From: Gordonia sp. X0973
GTDB taxonomy: Bacteria > Actinomycetota > Actinomycetes > Mycobacteriales > Mycobacteriaceae
Assembly: GCF_013348785.1 (NCBI RefSeq)
Contig: NZ_CP054691.1
Location: 3,100,001 to 3,164,000, forward strand
Length of the DNA: 64,000 nucleotides
Direction: 5' to 3'
Shown: piece by piece, positions 9,754-17,134 of the stretch
How the letters are laid out: each line of letters opens with the position of its first letter
Numbering within the stretch: position 1 is the first letter of the stretch
Notes under the pieces: generated by a model
What the model saw: the letters and a program-made list of their open reading frames with translations, nothing else
Databases searched by the model: none
What the model was told of the DNA's origin: nothing
Made by a program: the position numbers and the translations under genes

Positions 9754-10410
9754 TCACCTGTTCCCCGCCGCTGCGAAGGACAGCAGCTGTAGTTCCAAGG
9801 CTAGGTCAATCTGCCGGATCGACAGGCCGTCTTGGGGTGTCAGAGACACCGGCGTGACATTGAGGATCTGCTGCACACCCGCCGCGGCGAAGGCGTCGCA
9901 CGCCGGTTGGGCGTCGTGGTCGCCGGTCGCGATGACCCCGATGTCGAAGGGTTCGCCGTCGGCGCCGAGCCGCGCGATCTCCGACAGCGGCGCGATCACC
10001 GGGCCGTCGACGTCCAGGCGGGTGCCGACGAGGGCCGGATCGTCGTCGAAGAGGGCGTTGACGGCGAACCGCGGGTCGCGGGCGGTGTGTGCCAGCAGGG
10101 CGCGGCCGAGCGAACCGACCCCGGCCAGGGCCACGACCTGCACGGCGTCGCTGTGCAGCGCGGTCGCGACGGTGGCGATGAGTTTGTGGACCTGGTAGCC
10201 GACTCCGCGGACGCCGTGCCCGCCGACGTAAGAGAGGTCCTTGCGCAGGATGAGCGGGTTGACTCCGGCCGCCTGCGCCAGATCGGCGCTGGAAATGACC
10301 GTGACGCCGCGCTCGGCGCGCTCGCGCAGCGCGGTCAGGTAGTTCGCCAAACGAGCCACCGACGGGCCGGGAATCTTGGCCGTCGGTCTGCCGTGCGACA
10401 GCGACGTCAT
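9754..10410 (-). CDS. rex: redox-sensing transcriptional repressor Rex
   Basis: Rex senses the NADH/NAD+ ratio and represses respiratory and heme genes when NADH is low. Seen: N-terminal winged helix with [13 protein letters not shown] and [16 protein letters not shown] (DNA contact), then a Rossmann domain with GVGSLGRAL and a C-terminal domain-swapped helix. Length 218 is usual. First gene of rex-hemACD, as in Streptomyces; I recall that M. tuberculosis lacks it. I looked upstream (10411-10483) for a Streptomyces-type Rex palindrome (TTGTGAA-N4-TTCACAA) and saw none, so autoregulation is not shown. Confidence 0.94.
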   Translation of the reverse strand: MTSLSHGRPTAKIPGPSVARLANYLTALRERAERGVTVISSADLAQAAGVNPLILRKDLSYVGGHGVRGVGYQVHKLIATVATALHSDAVQVVALAGVGSLGRALLAHTARDPRFAVNALFDDDPALVGTRLDVDGPVIAPLSEIARLGADGEPFDIGVIATGDHDAQPACDAFAAAGVQQILNVTPVSLTPQDGLSIRQIDLALELQLLSFAAAGNR

Positions 10411-10483
10411 TGGTCCAGGGTATCCAGTCGCCGTCGAGGGTCCGCCTCAGGGGCCGCTGGCGCCCCCGTTGCGCCGTGTGCGG

Positions 10484-10732
10484 CTACCGCGCGAGATCGG
10501 CGCGCAGCCGCGCCTCGTCGACGGTCCAGTAGCTGTGCTCGGCCCCGTCCAACAGGACGACGGGGAGCCGGTCGCCGAACTCGCCGCGCAGTGCCGGGTC
10601 GCCGGCCGCGGCCTGCGCGTCGACGTCCAATTCGTCGAACCCGACGCCAAGTTCGCCGCAGATGCGCGCCAATTCGGTCCGGGCCGTCGCGCAGGCGGAG
10701 CACCCCTCGCGGGTCAGCAACACGATTCGCAT
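10484..10732 (-). CDS. glutaredoxin-like thiol-disulfide protein
   Basis: Short thioredoxin-fold protein (82 residues) with the redox-active pair CSAC at residues 11-14, followed by an amphipathic helix and the cis-proline segment RLPVVLLDG. Such proteins act as glutaredoxin- or mycoredoxin-like reductases; mycothiol is a likely partner because mshA is present in this window. The place next to hemA and the serB1-like gene corresponds to Rv0508 in M. tuberculosis (from memory). It is transcribed divergently from the gene at 10828. Mycoredoxin-1 itself normally has a CxxC followed by a longer body, so I do not assign that name. Confidence 0.85.
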   Translation of the reverse strand: MRIVLLTREGCSACATARTELARICGELGVGFDELDVDAQAAAGDPALRGEFGDRLPVVLLDGAEHSYWTVDEARLRADLAR

Positions 10733-10827
10733 GTCGCCCTCCTCACGTCCCTCAGTCTGCCATTGCGGTTAATCTGGGTGAGGCAGCCAGACTATGGCGA
10801 CCTCCAGCGACCACCGGAGTGAGCGAC

Positions 10828-11982
10828 GTGAGTGACCAGGCCAACGGGGCGCCGGAAGATTTCCCCATCCGGGATCGTGATCTGGATCCCGAGCCCGACG
10901 CCGCCTATGACCCGGGTGCCGACCCGGATTTCGAACCGGAAGCGCAAGCAGACGAACCGCACCCGGAGACACCCGAACCCGCCGACGTCGTCGACGACGA
11001 CGACGATGACGATGACGCCGACGACACGACCGACGGGGAATCCCGGGAGGCGGAATCCGAGGGCGACCGGCGCGTCCGCGAATGGGTGTCCGTGGCGGGC
11101 GGGCGGTTCCGCCAAACCGCCGCCGAACTGCGCCAGAACCTCGCCGGCGAGGCGGCCGCCAAGGCCGCGCTGGAATCGCTGGCACAGCGCGCCGAGACCC
11201 GCCCGGACGGCGCCGATCTGACCGCCGCGGCATTCTTCGACGTCGACAACACGCTGGTCCAGGGCGCGTCGATCGTGCATTTCGCCCGCGGCCTCGCCGC
11301 CCACAAGTACTTCTCCTACAGCGACGTCACCTCCGCGCTGTGGGCGCAGATCAAGTTCCGCATCACCGGCAAGGAGAACGCCGAGGACGTGGCGCAGGGT
11401 CGCGACAAGGCGCTGAGCTTCATCGCCGGGCGGCCCACCGCCGAACTCGTCGAACTCGGCGAGCAGATCTACGACGAGTACATCGCCGACAAGATCTGGC
11501 CGGGCACACGGGCACTGGCGCAGCGGCATCTCGACGCCGGGCAGCAGGTGTGGCTGGTGACCGCCACCCCGGTCGAGTTGGCCCAGACCATCGCGAACCG
11601 CCTGGGGCTCACCGGCGCACTGGGGACCGTGGCCGAGTCCGAGGACGGCATCTTCACCGGACGCCTCGTCGGCGACGTGCTGCACGGGCTGGGCAAGGCG
11701 CACGCCGTCCGGTCGCTGGCGATCCGCGAGGGGTTGAACCTGCAGCGGTGCACCGCCTACTCCGATTCCCACAACGACGTGCCGATGCTCTCGCTGGTGG
11801 GAACCGCGGTCGCGATCAACCCGGATTCGGATCTGAAGGAGATCGCCAAGGTGCGCGGGTGGGAGGCCTACGACTTCCGCACCGCCCGTAAGGCCGCAAA
11901 GTACGGTGTGCCGACCGCGGTCGCCCTCGGGGCCCTCGGCGGCGGTGCCGCCGCCGCATTGCGACGCGGTCGCAGGTCCTGA
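10828..11982 (+). CDS. serB1: HAD-IB family phosphatase, SerB1-like
   Basis: Haloacid-dehalogenase phosphatase of the SerB/HAD-IB subgroup; the homologous M. tuberculosis gene is called serB1, although its substrate is not certain. Seen: the nucleophile motif DVDNTLV, motif II region VTATP, and motif [12 protein letters not shown]. The end is a small Gly/Ala hydrophobic segment (about residues 365-378) plus Arg, a possible membrane tether. The first 75 residues are strongly acidic with an Asp run, unlike SerB proper. The GTG at 10828 is chosen because GGAG lies 8 nt upstream; a GTG at 10819 would add three residues. Confidence 0.85.
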   Translation: MSDQANGAPEDFPIRDRDLDPEPDAAYDPGADPDFEPEAQADEPHPETPEPADVVDDDDDDDDADDTTDGESREAESEGDRRVREWVSVAGGRFRQTAAELRQNLAGEAAAKAALESLAQRAETRPDGADLTAAAFFDVDNTLVQGASIVHFARGLAAHKYFSYSDVTSALWAQIKFRITGKENAEDVAQGRDKALSFIAGRPTAELVELGEQIYDEYIADKIWPGTRALAQRHLDAGQQVWLVTATPVELAQTIANRLGLTGALGTVAESEDGIFTGRLVGDVLHGLGKAHAVRSLAIREGLNLQRCTAYSDSHNDVPMLSLVGTAVAINPDSDLKEIAKVRGWEAYDFRTARKAAKYGVPTAVALGALGGGAAAALRRGRRS

Positions 11983-12007
11983 ACTGGGCAGATAGCACCG
12001 GCCAACA

Positions 12008-12044
12008 AATCCTACACCAGTCACAAAATTCCTACACGAGTAAC
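12008..12044. repeat. two direct repeats with a 20-bp period before the glycine-zipper gene
   Basis: The sequence CCTACACNAGTNAC occurs at 12011-12024 and again at 12031-12044, both preceded by AT-rich bases. The spacing is exactly 20 bp, about two helical turns, placing both copies on one face of the DNA. The gap 11983-12117 is otherwise unusually AT-rich for this window. A tandem activator or response-regulator site for the downstream gene is the likely reading. The GTCACA/GTAACA parts resemble MtrA half-sites, but the spacing does not clearly fit, so the regulator is unassigned. Confidence 0.45.
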
Positions 12045-12117
12045 AGATCCTTGATCTCGCAAGGTACTTCCCGAATTCTCAACCGCTGGAACCGAATTGG
12101 GGACTAAGGTCTCGCTC

Positions 12118-13200
12118 GTGAAGCCGATTATCACTGGAGTGATGTCGCTGGGCATTGCCGCCAGCCTCCTGTTACCCGTTACGACCGCCGCCGAAGCCGC
12201 GAGCCCGGCCAACCACCGACAGGGCCATCGCGGCCCGGTATCGGTCCCCTCGCCGCGATGGACGTTCATCCCCGCCGACAAGACGTCGGCACCGCTATTC
12301 CGCTCACTTCCCGGACTACCCGTGGGCGCCACCCCCGTGGCGGAGACCAAGCCCGGGCAGCCCGGCCACTCGTTCAAAGATCCCAAGAACCCGCCGGTGC
12401 CCTACGGCTATTCGACCAACGAGAAGGAGCAGGCCGAGGCCGGTGCGCGCGCCGGAGCGATGCGCGGCCTGGTCGACGGGGCGATCGCCGGCGCCATCAC
12501 CGGCGGCATCATCGGCGCACTCCCGGGTGCCGCCGTCGGCGGTGTCATCGGGCTGCCGGTCGGCATCGCCCTCGGTACCGCCATCGGACTCCCGCTCGGG
12601 ACATTCGTCGGCACCGCCATCGCCACCCCGATCGCGACGGTCATCGGCGGAGCCATCCCCATTATCGGGCCTCTGATCATCGCCCCGGCGATCATCGCGG
12701 CCGGCGGTGCCATCGGCGGCGTCGTCGGTGCCATCGGCGGCGCAGTCGTCGGCGGTGTCGCGGGCGTCGTCGTCGGCGCCATCATCGGCGGAACCGCCGG
12801 ATTCCTCGTCGGCGCCCTGATCGGCGCGCCGATCGGTGCCCTGTTCGGTGCCGCCGGAGGCGCGGCCCGCGGCTACGCCGACGGTGTCGACCGGGCCCGC
12901 CGGTACAAGAACGACCTGGACTACCGCCACCAGCGTCTCCACATGCGGATGCGCCACGAGAAGAAGGCCCCGACCCGGGCGACCACCATGCAGGCCGGGG
13001 TCGGGCTGCCCGGTGCCCCGGCCGTGACCTTGCAGCTGCCCAAGCCGGTCGCCAAGCAGGTCACCGACGCCCGGCTGGCCAGTGCGAACCGCGGCGTGCA
13101 ACGGGCCATCGCCGACATGCAGCGCAACCCGCAGCGCGGGATGGACGAACTGAACAAGTCGGCCCTCGACCTGGGCCGCGCGCTCGGCGTCGTGCGCTAG
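12118..13200 (+). CDS. exported glycine-zipper membrane protein, function unknown
   Basis: Protein of 360 residues that I cannot assign. Seen: a signal peptide (MKPIITGVMS followed by a hydrophobic core, cleavage probably after AEA near residue 27), a Pro/Lys-rich mature region (30-105), and then about 135 residues (113-249) of nearly unbroken Gly-Ala-Val-Ile sequence with many GxxxG repeats. Charged residues are almost absent there. A basic, His/Arg-rich segment (RRYKNDLDYRHQRLHMRMRH) and a soluble tail follow. Long glycine zippers pack helices in membranes and pores. The GTG at 12118 has AAGG at suitable distance. The gene is monocistronic, ending in a strong hairpin at 13221. Repeat-driven expansion is possible; codon use matches the neighbours. 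Confidence 0.8.
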   Translation: MKPIITGVMSLGIAASLLLPVTTAAEAASPANHRQGHRGPVSVPSPRWTFIPADKTSAPLFRSLPGLPVGATPVAETKPGQPGHSFKDPKNPPVPYGYSTNEKEQAEAGARAGAMRGLVDGAIAGAITGGIIGALPGAAVGGVIGLPVGIALGTAIGLPLGTFVGTAIATPIATVIGGAIPIIGPLIIAPAIIAAGGAIGGVVGAIGGAVVGGVAGVVVGAIIGGTAGFLVGALIGAPIGALFGAAGGAARGYADGVDRARRYKNDLDYRHQRLHMRMRHEKKAPTRATTMQAGVGLPGAPAVTLQLPKPVAKQVTDARLASANRGVQRAIADMQRNPQRGMDELNKSALDLGRALGVVR

Positions 13201-13220
13201 CGGAGTCCGCACCGACAAGA

Positions 13221-13257
13221 AACTCGCCGTCCCGATGACTCATCGGGACGGCGAGTT
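13221..13257. terminator. bidirectional hairpin between convergent genes
   Basis: Perfect inverted repeat: arms at 13221-13238 and 13240-13257 pair over 18 positions on paper, in practice about 15 bp with a small loop (AACTCGCCGTCCCGAT and its complement). It lies between the stop of the glycine-zipper gene and the stop of the acyltransferase gene on the other strand, so it can end transcription from both sides. No long U-tract follows on either strand, as is common in actinobacteria. Confidence 0.85.
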
Positions 13258-13291
13258 CCTCTGTATGGGTAACCGGGCCTGCGGCGGGACG

Positions 13292-14422
13292 TCAGCCCAG
13301 GTAGACGCTGCCGCGGCGGCTGAGCATGCGGAACAGCGTCTGCTGGATCTCCTCGCGCACGTGGTCGGTGAGGTCGAAGACCACCAGCGGGTCGTCGGCT
13401 GCCGCCTCGTCGTAGATGTCGGTGGCGATCGGCTTGCCGAAGTGGATATGCCACTTCGACGGCAGCGGGATCACGCCGAGCGGGCCCAGCCAGGGGAACA
13501 GCGGGGTGATCGGGAAGTAGGGCAGGCCCAGGACCTTGGCGAGCGGCTTGAGGTCGGCGAGCATCGGGTAGATCTCCTCCGACCCGACGATCGACACCGG
13601 GATGATCGGGGCGCCGGTGCGGATGGCGGTGGTGACGAAGCCGCCGCGACCGAAGCGCTGCAGCTTGTAGCGGTCCCGATACGGCTTGCCGATGCCCTTG
13701 TAGCCCTCCGGCCACACCGCGGTGAGTTCACCGGCGCGCAGCAGGTGCTCGGCGTCGTTGTTACACGCCAGCGTCGCGCCGATGCGACGGGCGACCTCGC
13801 CGATGAACGGGGAGTCGAAAGCCATGTCGGCCGCCAGGATTCGCAGGTGGCGATGCCGCGGGTGGTTGTCGTGTACCGCCACCGACGTCATCAGCGCGTC
13901 GATGGGGATCGCGCCGGCGTGGTTGGCGACCAGGAGCGCTCCCCCGTCGTCGGGGAGGTTTTCGATACCGGAGACCTCCACCCGGAACCACTTGTCGTAG
14001 ACCGGGCGGATCGCCGGGAACCACACCGAGTCGGTGAAGTGCGGGTCGAAGCCGAAGTCGTCGACCTCGTAGTCGCCCGCGAGGCGCTCGCGCAGGTAGC
14101 CGGCCGTCCCGGTGAGGGTGTCGGCGATGCCGGTGCGCAAACCGTCCAGGCTCAGCAGCGGACTGGGCTTCGACGGCCCGACGTGCTCGACCCCCAGCGA
14201 CTCGTTGTGGATGCGGGCATCGTCGCTGATCGGCGTGACCTCGGCGGCCTCGCTGCCGAAGCCGTCGGTGTTGGGATGTCCGGCCTGCGACGGGTGGCGG
14301 CGCTTGCCCGACTGGCGCCGCGCCGCGGCATCGGAGACGGGTGCGGAACCCGGCGTCGCGTACAACTGGATGACTTTCGCCGTCCGCGGATCGGAGGCTC
14401 GGTTACCGGACACTGGATTCAC
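13292..14422 (-). CDS. lysophospholipid acyltransferase-like protein (PlsC family)
   Basis: Acyltransferase of the glycerophospholipid type; it probably moves an acyl chain onto a lysolipid or another lipid acceptor at the membrane. Seen: the HX4D catalytic motif in ANHAGAIPIDALM, the acceptor-binding segment VWPEGYKGIGK, and IIPVSIVGSEEIYP. The N-terminal 90 residues are polar and lineage-specific. Length 376 agrees with Rv0502 of M. tuberculosis, which has the same neighbours. A GTG at 14422 gives the full frame; a second GTG at 14413 is possible. The exact acceptor is not known. Confidence 0.85.
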   Translation of the reverse strand: MNPVSGNRASDPRTAKVIQLYATPGSAPVSDAAARRQSGKRRHPSQAGHPNTDGFGSEAAEVTPISDDARIHNESLGVEHVGPSKPSPLLSLDGLRTGIADTLTGTAGYLRERLAGDYEVDDFGFDPHFTDSVWFPAIRPVYDKWFRVEVSGIENLPDDGGALLVANHAGAIPIDALMTSVAVHDNHPRHRHLRILAADMAFDSPFIGEVARRIGATLACNNDAEHLLRAGELTAVWPEGYKGIGKPYRDRYKLQRFGRGGFVTTAIRTGAPIIPVSIVGSEEIYPMLADLKPLAKVLGLPYFPITPLFPWLGPLGVIPLPSKWHIHFGKPIATDIYDEAAADDPLVVFDLTDHVREEIQQTLFRMLSRRGSVYLG

Positions 14423-14564
14423 CCCGTTTCATGCGCGAGACCCGAAAATTCGACGCGATTGCGCCATTGCCCTCCAACCTTACGGGCCGCCCCGCGCCAG
14501 CGGGAGTGTTGGACCCGACCCGTAGGAAAGATCACATCGCCCGTTCAGGCAATCGGCTGGCGAA

Positions 14565-15626
14565 TCACAGCAACTGGTGTGCCGTGGAGACCAGCCGATG
14601 CTCCAGGTCGCGCCAACGCTGCGGGGCGATCACCATGTCGGAGGCGCCACGTGCGATGAAGTCGTCGAGGGTTTCATTCGTCGTGAACCGGGGCTCGAAC
14701 CCCAGGGTGGTGCGCATCCGCGAGTTGTCGACGACGCGGCCGTAGGTCAGGTAGTCCATCTGCGACGAGCGCAGTCGCGCGGATCGGACGTCGGAGAAGA
14801 CGCCGGTGATCGGGGTGACCAGGCCGGTGGGAACCGGCAACTCGATGCGGCCGGCTCGGCGGATCGCCTGCGTGAGGGTGATGACGCCGTCGCCGGCGAT
14901 GTTGAACGTCCCCGCGGGCGCGGCGAGCGTGATGTGCTCGAATGCGGCGAGCGCGTCCTCCTCGTGGAGGAACTGCAAGCGCGGCTGGTAGCCGATCACC
15001 GTCGGCACCACCGGGGTGGAGAGGTAGGAACCCATCCGCGTCTCGATCTGCGGGCCGAGGATCGCCTGGTAGCGGGCGATGGTGACGCCGATATCCGGCC
15101 GGCGCCTGGCCAGTCCGCGCGCGTACCCCTCGATGTCGAGGAGGTCGCGGCCGTATCCGGCGGTCGGCTCGCGCACCGCGCGATCCCCCTCGCTGAAGGC
15201 GACGGGGTCTTTGCTGCTCGCGCCGTAGACCATCGCGGTCGAGCGCAGGACGAGGCGCTTCACCGACGGGCTGCGCTGACAGGCCGCGCAGACCTGCATG
15301 GCGCCGACGACGTTGAACTCCTTGATCGCCGCCGAATGGGCGGTCATATCCATGATGGAGGTCGCCGCGTGGACGACGGTGTCGACCTCGTGGGCGGCGA
15401 TCGTCTTCGCGATCACCGGGCGCCGGATGTCCAGGCGCAAGAATTCCGCGCGCCCCATCCGGCGCAGCAGCGCCTTGCTGGGAACGCGCGAATCGACCGC
15501 GAGAACCTTCTCGATCTCGGGGTTGGCGGCCAGCCGGGCGACCAGGTGGCCGCCGAGGAAGGTCGACGCACCGGTGACGAGGACGACGCGCGGGACGGCC
15601 GCCTCGGTCTTCGTTTCGTCAGCCAT
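14565..15626 (-). CDS. extended short-chain dehydrogenase/epimerase-like protein
   Basis: NAD(P)-binding protein of the sugar epimerase/SDR superfamily, 353 residues, corresponding by position to Rv0501 (annotated galE2 in M. tuberculosis). Seen: nucleotide motif VTGASTFLGG, AVDSR, VVHAAT, and STAMVYGASS. The usual catalytic Tyr-x3-Lys is not visible: the expected place reads GYGRDLLDIE, where Lys is missing. This speaks against classic UDP-glucose epimerase chemistry and suggests an atypical SDR or a binding role. It is followed by a PlsC-type gene and preceded by the 33-residue gene. Gene name withheld for this reason. Confidence 0.8.
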   Translation of the reverse strand: MADETKTEAAVPRVVLVTGASTFLGGHLVARLAANPEIEKVLAVDSRVPSKALLRRMGRAEFLRLDIRRPVIAKTIAAHEVDTVVHAATSIMDMTAHSAAIKEFNVVGAMQVCAACQRSPSVKRLVLRSTAMVYGASSKDPVAFSEGDRAVREPTAGYGRDLLDIEGYARGLARRRPDIGVTIARYQAILGPQIETRMGSYLSTPVVPTVIGYQPRLQFLHEEDALAAFEHITLAAPAGTFNIAGDGVITLTQAIRRAGRIELPVPTGLVTPITGVFSDVRSARLRSSQMDYLTYGRVVDNSRMRTTLGFEPRFTTNETLDDFIARGASDMVIAPQRWRDLEHRLVSTAHQLL

Positions 15627-15679
15627 GCGGGTTGCCCCTTACGCCACTAGATGTTCCGACAGGCGGTCGCCGTGATCGC

Positions 15680-15781
15680 TTACTTGCCGAGTTTGCGCCG
15701 CTGAACGCGGGTGCGGCGGAGCAGCTTGCGGTGCTTCTTCTTCGACATGCGCTTGCGGCGCTTCTTGATCACAGAACCCAT
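15680..15781 (-). CDS. 33-residue basic ribosome-associated-type protein
   Basis: A tiny protein, [20 protein letters not shown]... to RRKLGK, 33 residues, about half Lys/Arg. It matches in size and character the short basic protein found between galE2 and the BldC-like gene in mycobacteria (Rv0500B), a member of the AURKAIP1/COX24-like group that binds the ribosome (bL37 in mycobacterial ribosome structures, from memory). AGGAAG sits a few bases upstream of the ATG, which fixes the start. The stop is TAA, rare in this window. Confidence 0.85.
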
Positions 15782-15849
15782 GGGAACGCTTCCTAACGTT
15801 TGCTCATTCTTCTCCGCGGAGCGGCCGCGGCGGGAATGCCGCTACTTTA

Positions 15850-15868
15850 CCGGTCCGCCGGGGACCGG
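15850..15868. other. 7-bp stem-loop upstream of the small basic gene
   Basis: CCGGTCC-GCCGG-GGACCGG forms a short perfect hairpin in the gap between the basic-protein gene and the left repeat of the hicAB cassette. It may be in the 5' region of the small gene (read leftward) or be a remnant of the original intergenic region. No T-run follows. Confidence 0.4.
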
Positions 15869-15914
15869 CCCTAATCGCCCGCTGCTAATCACACTGATCG
15901 CCCAACCGCCGCAC

Positions 15915-15940
15915 GATGTCGACACGACGGAACCCCGGCC
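15915..15940. repeat. left copy of 26-bp direct repeat bounding hicAB
   Basis: Begins GATGTCGACACGACGGAACC and continues to the end of CCCCGGCC; all 26 bases are identical to 16647-16672. The copies start 732 bp apart and enclose exactly one operon, hicAB. The flanking bases differ on both sides, so the repeat has sharp edges. Here the CCCCGGCC end has no complementary arm, whereas at the right copy it is half of a terminator hairpin. Confidence 0.85.
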
Positions 15941-15951
15941 CTCCACCTTCC

Positions 15952-15973
15952 TAGGTAGATAGGTATATAGGTA
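15952..15973. promoter_or_regulatory. three phased TAGGTA repeats, candidate HicB operator
   Basis: TAGGTA occurs at 15952-15957, 15960-15965 and 15968-15973, an 8-bp period in an AT-rich patch immediately upstream of the hicA promoter. Antitoxins of this class usually repress their own operon, and the HicB here ends in a helix-turn-helix, so these repeats are a reasonable binding site. The repeats are seen; the binding is inferred. Confidence 0.5.
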
Positions 15974-15982
15974 GGCTAGACA

Positions 15983-16011
15983 TTGCGTATTTAGTGGGGC
16001 TAAACTATAGT
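15983..16011 (+). promoter_or_regulatory. candidate hicAB promoter
   Basis: TTGCGT at 15983-15988 and TATAGT at 16006-16011 are separated by 17 bp. Transcription would then begin near 16018, after the first ATG (16013) but before the second (16025), so if this promoter is used HicA starts at 16025 with almost no leader. Confidence 0.4.
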
Positions 16012-16012
16012 C

Positions 16013-16204
16013 ATGGTCAAGCCGATGAAGTACAACGAACTCGCCGCGAAACTGCGGGCCGCCGGGTTCACCTCACGGCAAGGCAAGGGCGATCACCAGG
16101 TCTGGTCGAAGGGGAAGCACACCGTCGTCTTGACTCAAACCCGCGAAGTCTCACCCGGCCTGGTCCGCAAGGCACTCAAAGCCATCGAGGAGGAGGACAA
16201 GTGA
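16013..16204 (+). CDS. hicA: HicA-family mRNA interferase toxin
   Basis: Small dsRBD-like toxin that cleaves mRNA when not held by HicB. Seen: 63 residues, YNELAAKLRAAGF at the N-terminus, then GKGDHQVW with the catalytic His in the HicA position, and a C-terminal VSPGLVRKALKAIEE helix. Two starts are possible: ATG 16013 (MVKPMKYN) or ATG 16025 (MKYNEL). The second fits the usual family N-terminus and the promoter position better. hicB begins at GTG 16201 inside the hicA stop (GTGA), so the two are translationally coupled. The pair interrupts a gene order that is otherwise continuous in relatives and lies between 26-bp repeats, which suggests acquisition. Confidence 0.88.
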   Translation: MVKPMKYNELAAKLRAAGFTSRQGKGDHQVWSKGKHTVVLTQTREVSPGLVRKALKAIEEEDK

Positions 16205-16569
16205 ACATCACCGCGACCGCACACCGTTGGGATCACGGATGGGAACTCTGGCTCAACGACGAAGCCGCCACCCAGGTCACCACCCTCGACAACGCCGTTG
16301 AGCAGGTGCGCGACTACCTCGACACCGTCGACCCGGACACCGATCACAGCGATTGGGAGATCACCATCGAACCCGCCATCGGCGACCTCGCCGACGCGGT
16401 ACGTGCCGCACGCTCCGCAACCGTGCACGCATCTGAGGCTACCGTCGAAGCGGCTGCGAAGTCCCGCGCAGTCGCGCGCCAGCTTCGTGACGCCGGCTTC
16501 TCTGTCACCGATTCCGCGGCAATCCTTGGGGTCTCACGAGGACGCGTCTCCCAACTGGTCAAGACCTAA
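16201..16569 (+). CDS. hicB: HicB-type antitoxin with C-terminal helix-turn-helix
   Basis: Partner of HicA. The N-terminal half (about 1-55, MNITATAHRWDHGWELWL) resembles the partial RNase-H-like HicB fold. A helical linker follows (60-90), then a helix-turn-helix (about 97-120: VTDSAAILGVSRGRVSQLVK) able to bind DNA. 122 residues. The start is the GTG that overlaps the hicA stop. The DNA-binding end, together with the phased repeats upstream of hicA, supports autorepression. The N-terminal similarity is weaker than the HTH, so the antitoxin call rests partly on the partner gene. Confidence 0.75.
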   Translation: MNITATAHRWDHGWELWLNDEAATQVTTLDNAVEQVRDYLDTVDPDTDHSDWEITIEPAIGDLADAVRAARSATVHASEATVEAAAKSRAVARQLRDAGFSVTDSAAILGVSRGRVSQLVKT

Positions 16570-16580
16570 GACGTTTGAAT

Positions 16581-16646
16581 GCCCACGCAGAACACACCCA
16601 GAGGCTGAGGCTGGCGCGCCTTCCCCTGCGTGGGCTGTCCTGGGTG
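16581..16646. other. interleaved inverted repeats after hicB
   Basis: GCCCACGCAG (16581-16590) pairs with CTGCGTGGGC (16626-16635), and CACCCAG (16595-16601) pairs with CTGGGTG (16640-16646). The arms are interleaved (A B A' B'), so they cannot all pair as one hairpin. The last arm ends at the base before the right 26-bp repeat. It may end the hicAB transcript or be a cassette end structure. Confidence 0.5.
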
Positions 16647-16672
16647 GATGTCGACACGACGGAACCCCGGCC
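16647..16672. repeat. right copy of 26-bp direct repeat bounding hicAB
   Basis: Identical over 26 bases to 15915-15940. Its last nine bases are also the left arm of the hairpin at 16664-16690, so this copy looks like the original sequence and the left one like the duplicate. Confidence 0.85.
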
Positions 16673-16690
16673 GAACACGGTGGCCGGGGT
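16664..16690. terminator. 9-bp hairpin downstream of the BldC-like gene
   Basis: ACCCCGGCC at 16664-16672 and GGCCGGGGT at 16682-16690 with a 9-nt loop. It lies about 30 nt past the stop of the minus-strand regulator gene (16720) and after hicAB on the plus strand, so it could stop transcription from either side. No U-tract. Confidence 0.65.
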
Positions 16691-16719
16691 GGTCGAGGAG
16701 AAATAGTGTCGGCGTGCTT

Positions 16720-16941
16720 CTAGCCGACGTCGAAGTACGACGTCTCCAGATAGTCGTGGACCGCCTTGGCGTGTACGCGGAACGAACGTCCGACGCGCAC
16801 GGCCGGGAGTTCGCCGTTGTGAACCAGGCGGTAGACGGTCATTTTGGAGACGCGCATAAGCGCGGCGACCTCGGCGACGGTGAGGAACTGCGATCCAGCC
16901 GCGTTGCCACCGTTGCGGTCACCAGAGTCTGCGGGTGCCAT
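16720..16941 (-). CDS. BldC/excisionase-family DNA-binding protein
   Basis: Small MerR-like winged-helix protein, 73 residues. Seen: QFLTVAEVAALMRVSKMTVYRLV (helix-turn-helix, here partial: VAEVAALMRVSKMTVYRL) followed by GELPAVRVGRSFRVHAKAV, the wing and closing helix typical of the family. Homologues next to proC (Rv0500A in M. tuberculosis) and BldC in Streptomyces are chromosomal developmental or housekeeping regulators rather than phage excisionases. The 193-nt upstream gap presumably carries its promoter; I could not pick convincing -35/-10 boxes there. Confidence 0.88.
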   Translation of the reverse strand: MAPADSGDRNGGNAAGSQFLTVAEVAALMRVSKMTVYRLVHNGELPAVRVGRSFRVHAKAVHDYLETSYFDVG

Positions 16942-17134
16942 TGATACTCATACCTCTCACAGCACGAGTCGTGGCCGTTGGCTTCCCCTCCGACGGACAT
17001 CTGACACGCACGTGCTGAAGGCAGCTTAGCGTGGCTGATGTGAAAATAGCGACGGGAGTTGCGGACAAGTATTGATTTGTTGCCGGAGTGTGGCCATTCT
17101 CGGCGAGTCACCTGGGACTTTGCTCGATTCCCTG

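Noticed and set aside
10411..10483. Rex operator upstream of rex
   Set aside because: No TTGTGAA-N4-TTCACAA-like palindrome is present.
16720..16941. Phage excisionase as sign of a prophage
   Set aside because: The protein is of the BldC-type chromosomal group kept beside proC in many actinobacteria, and no integrase or phage gene is near.
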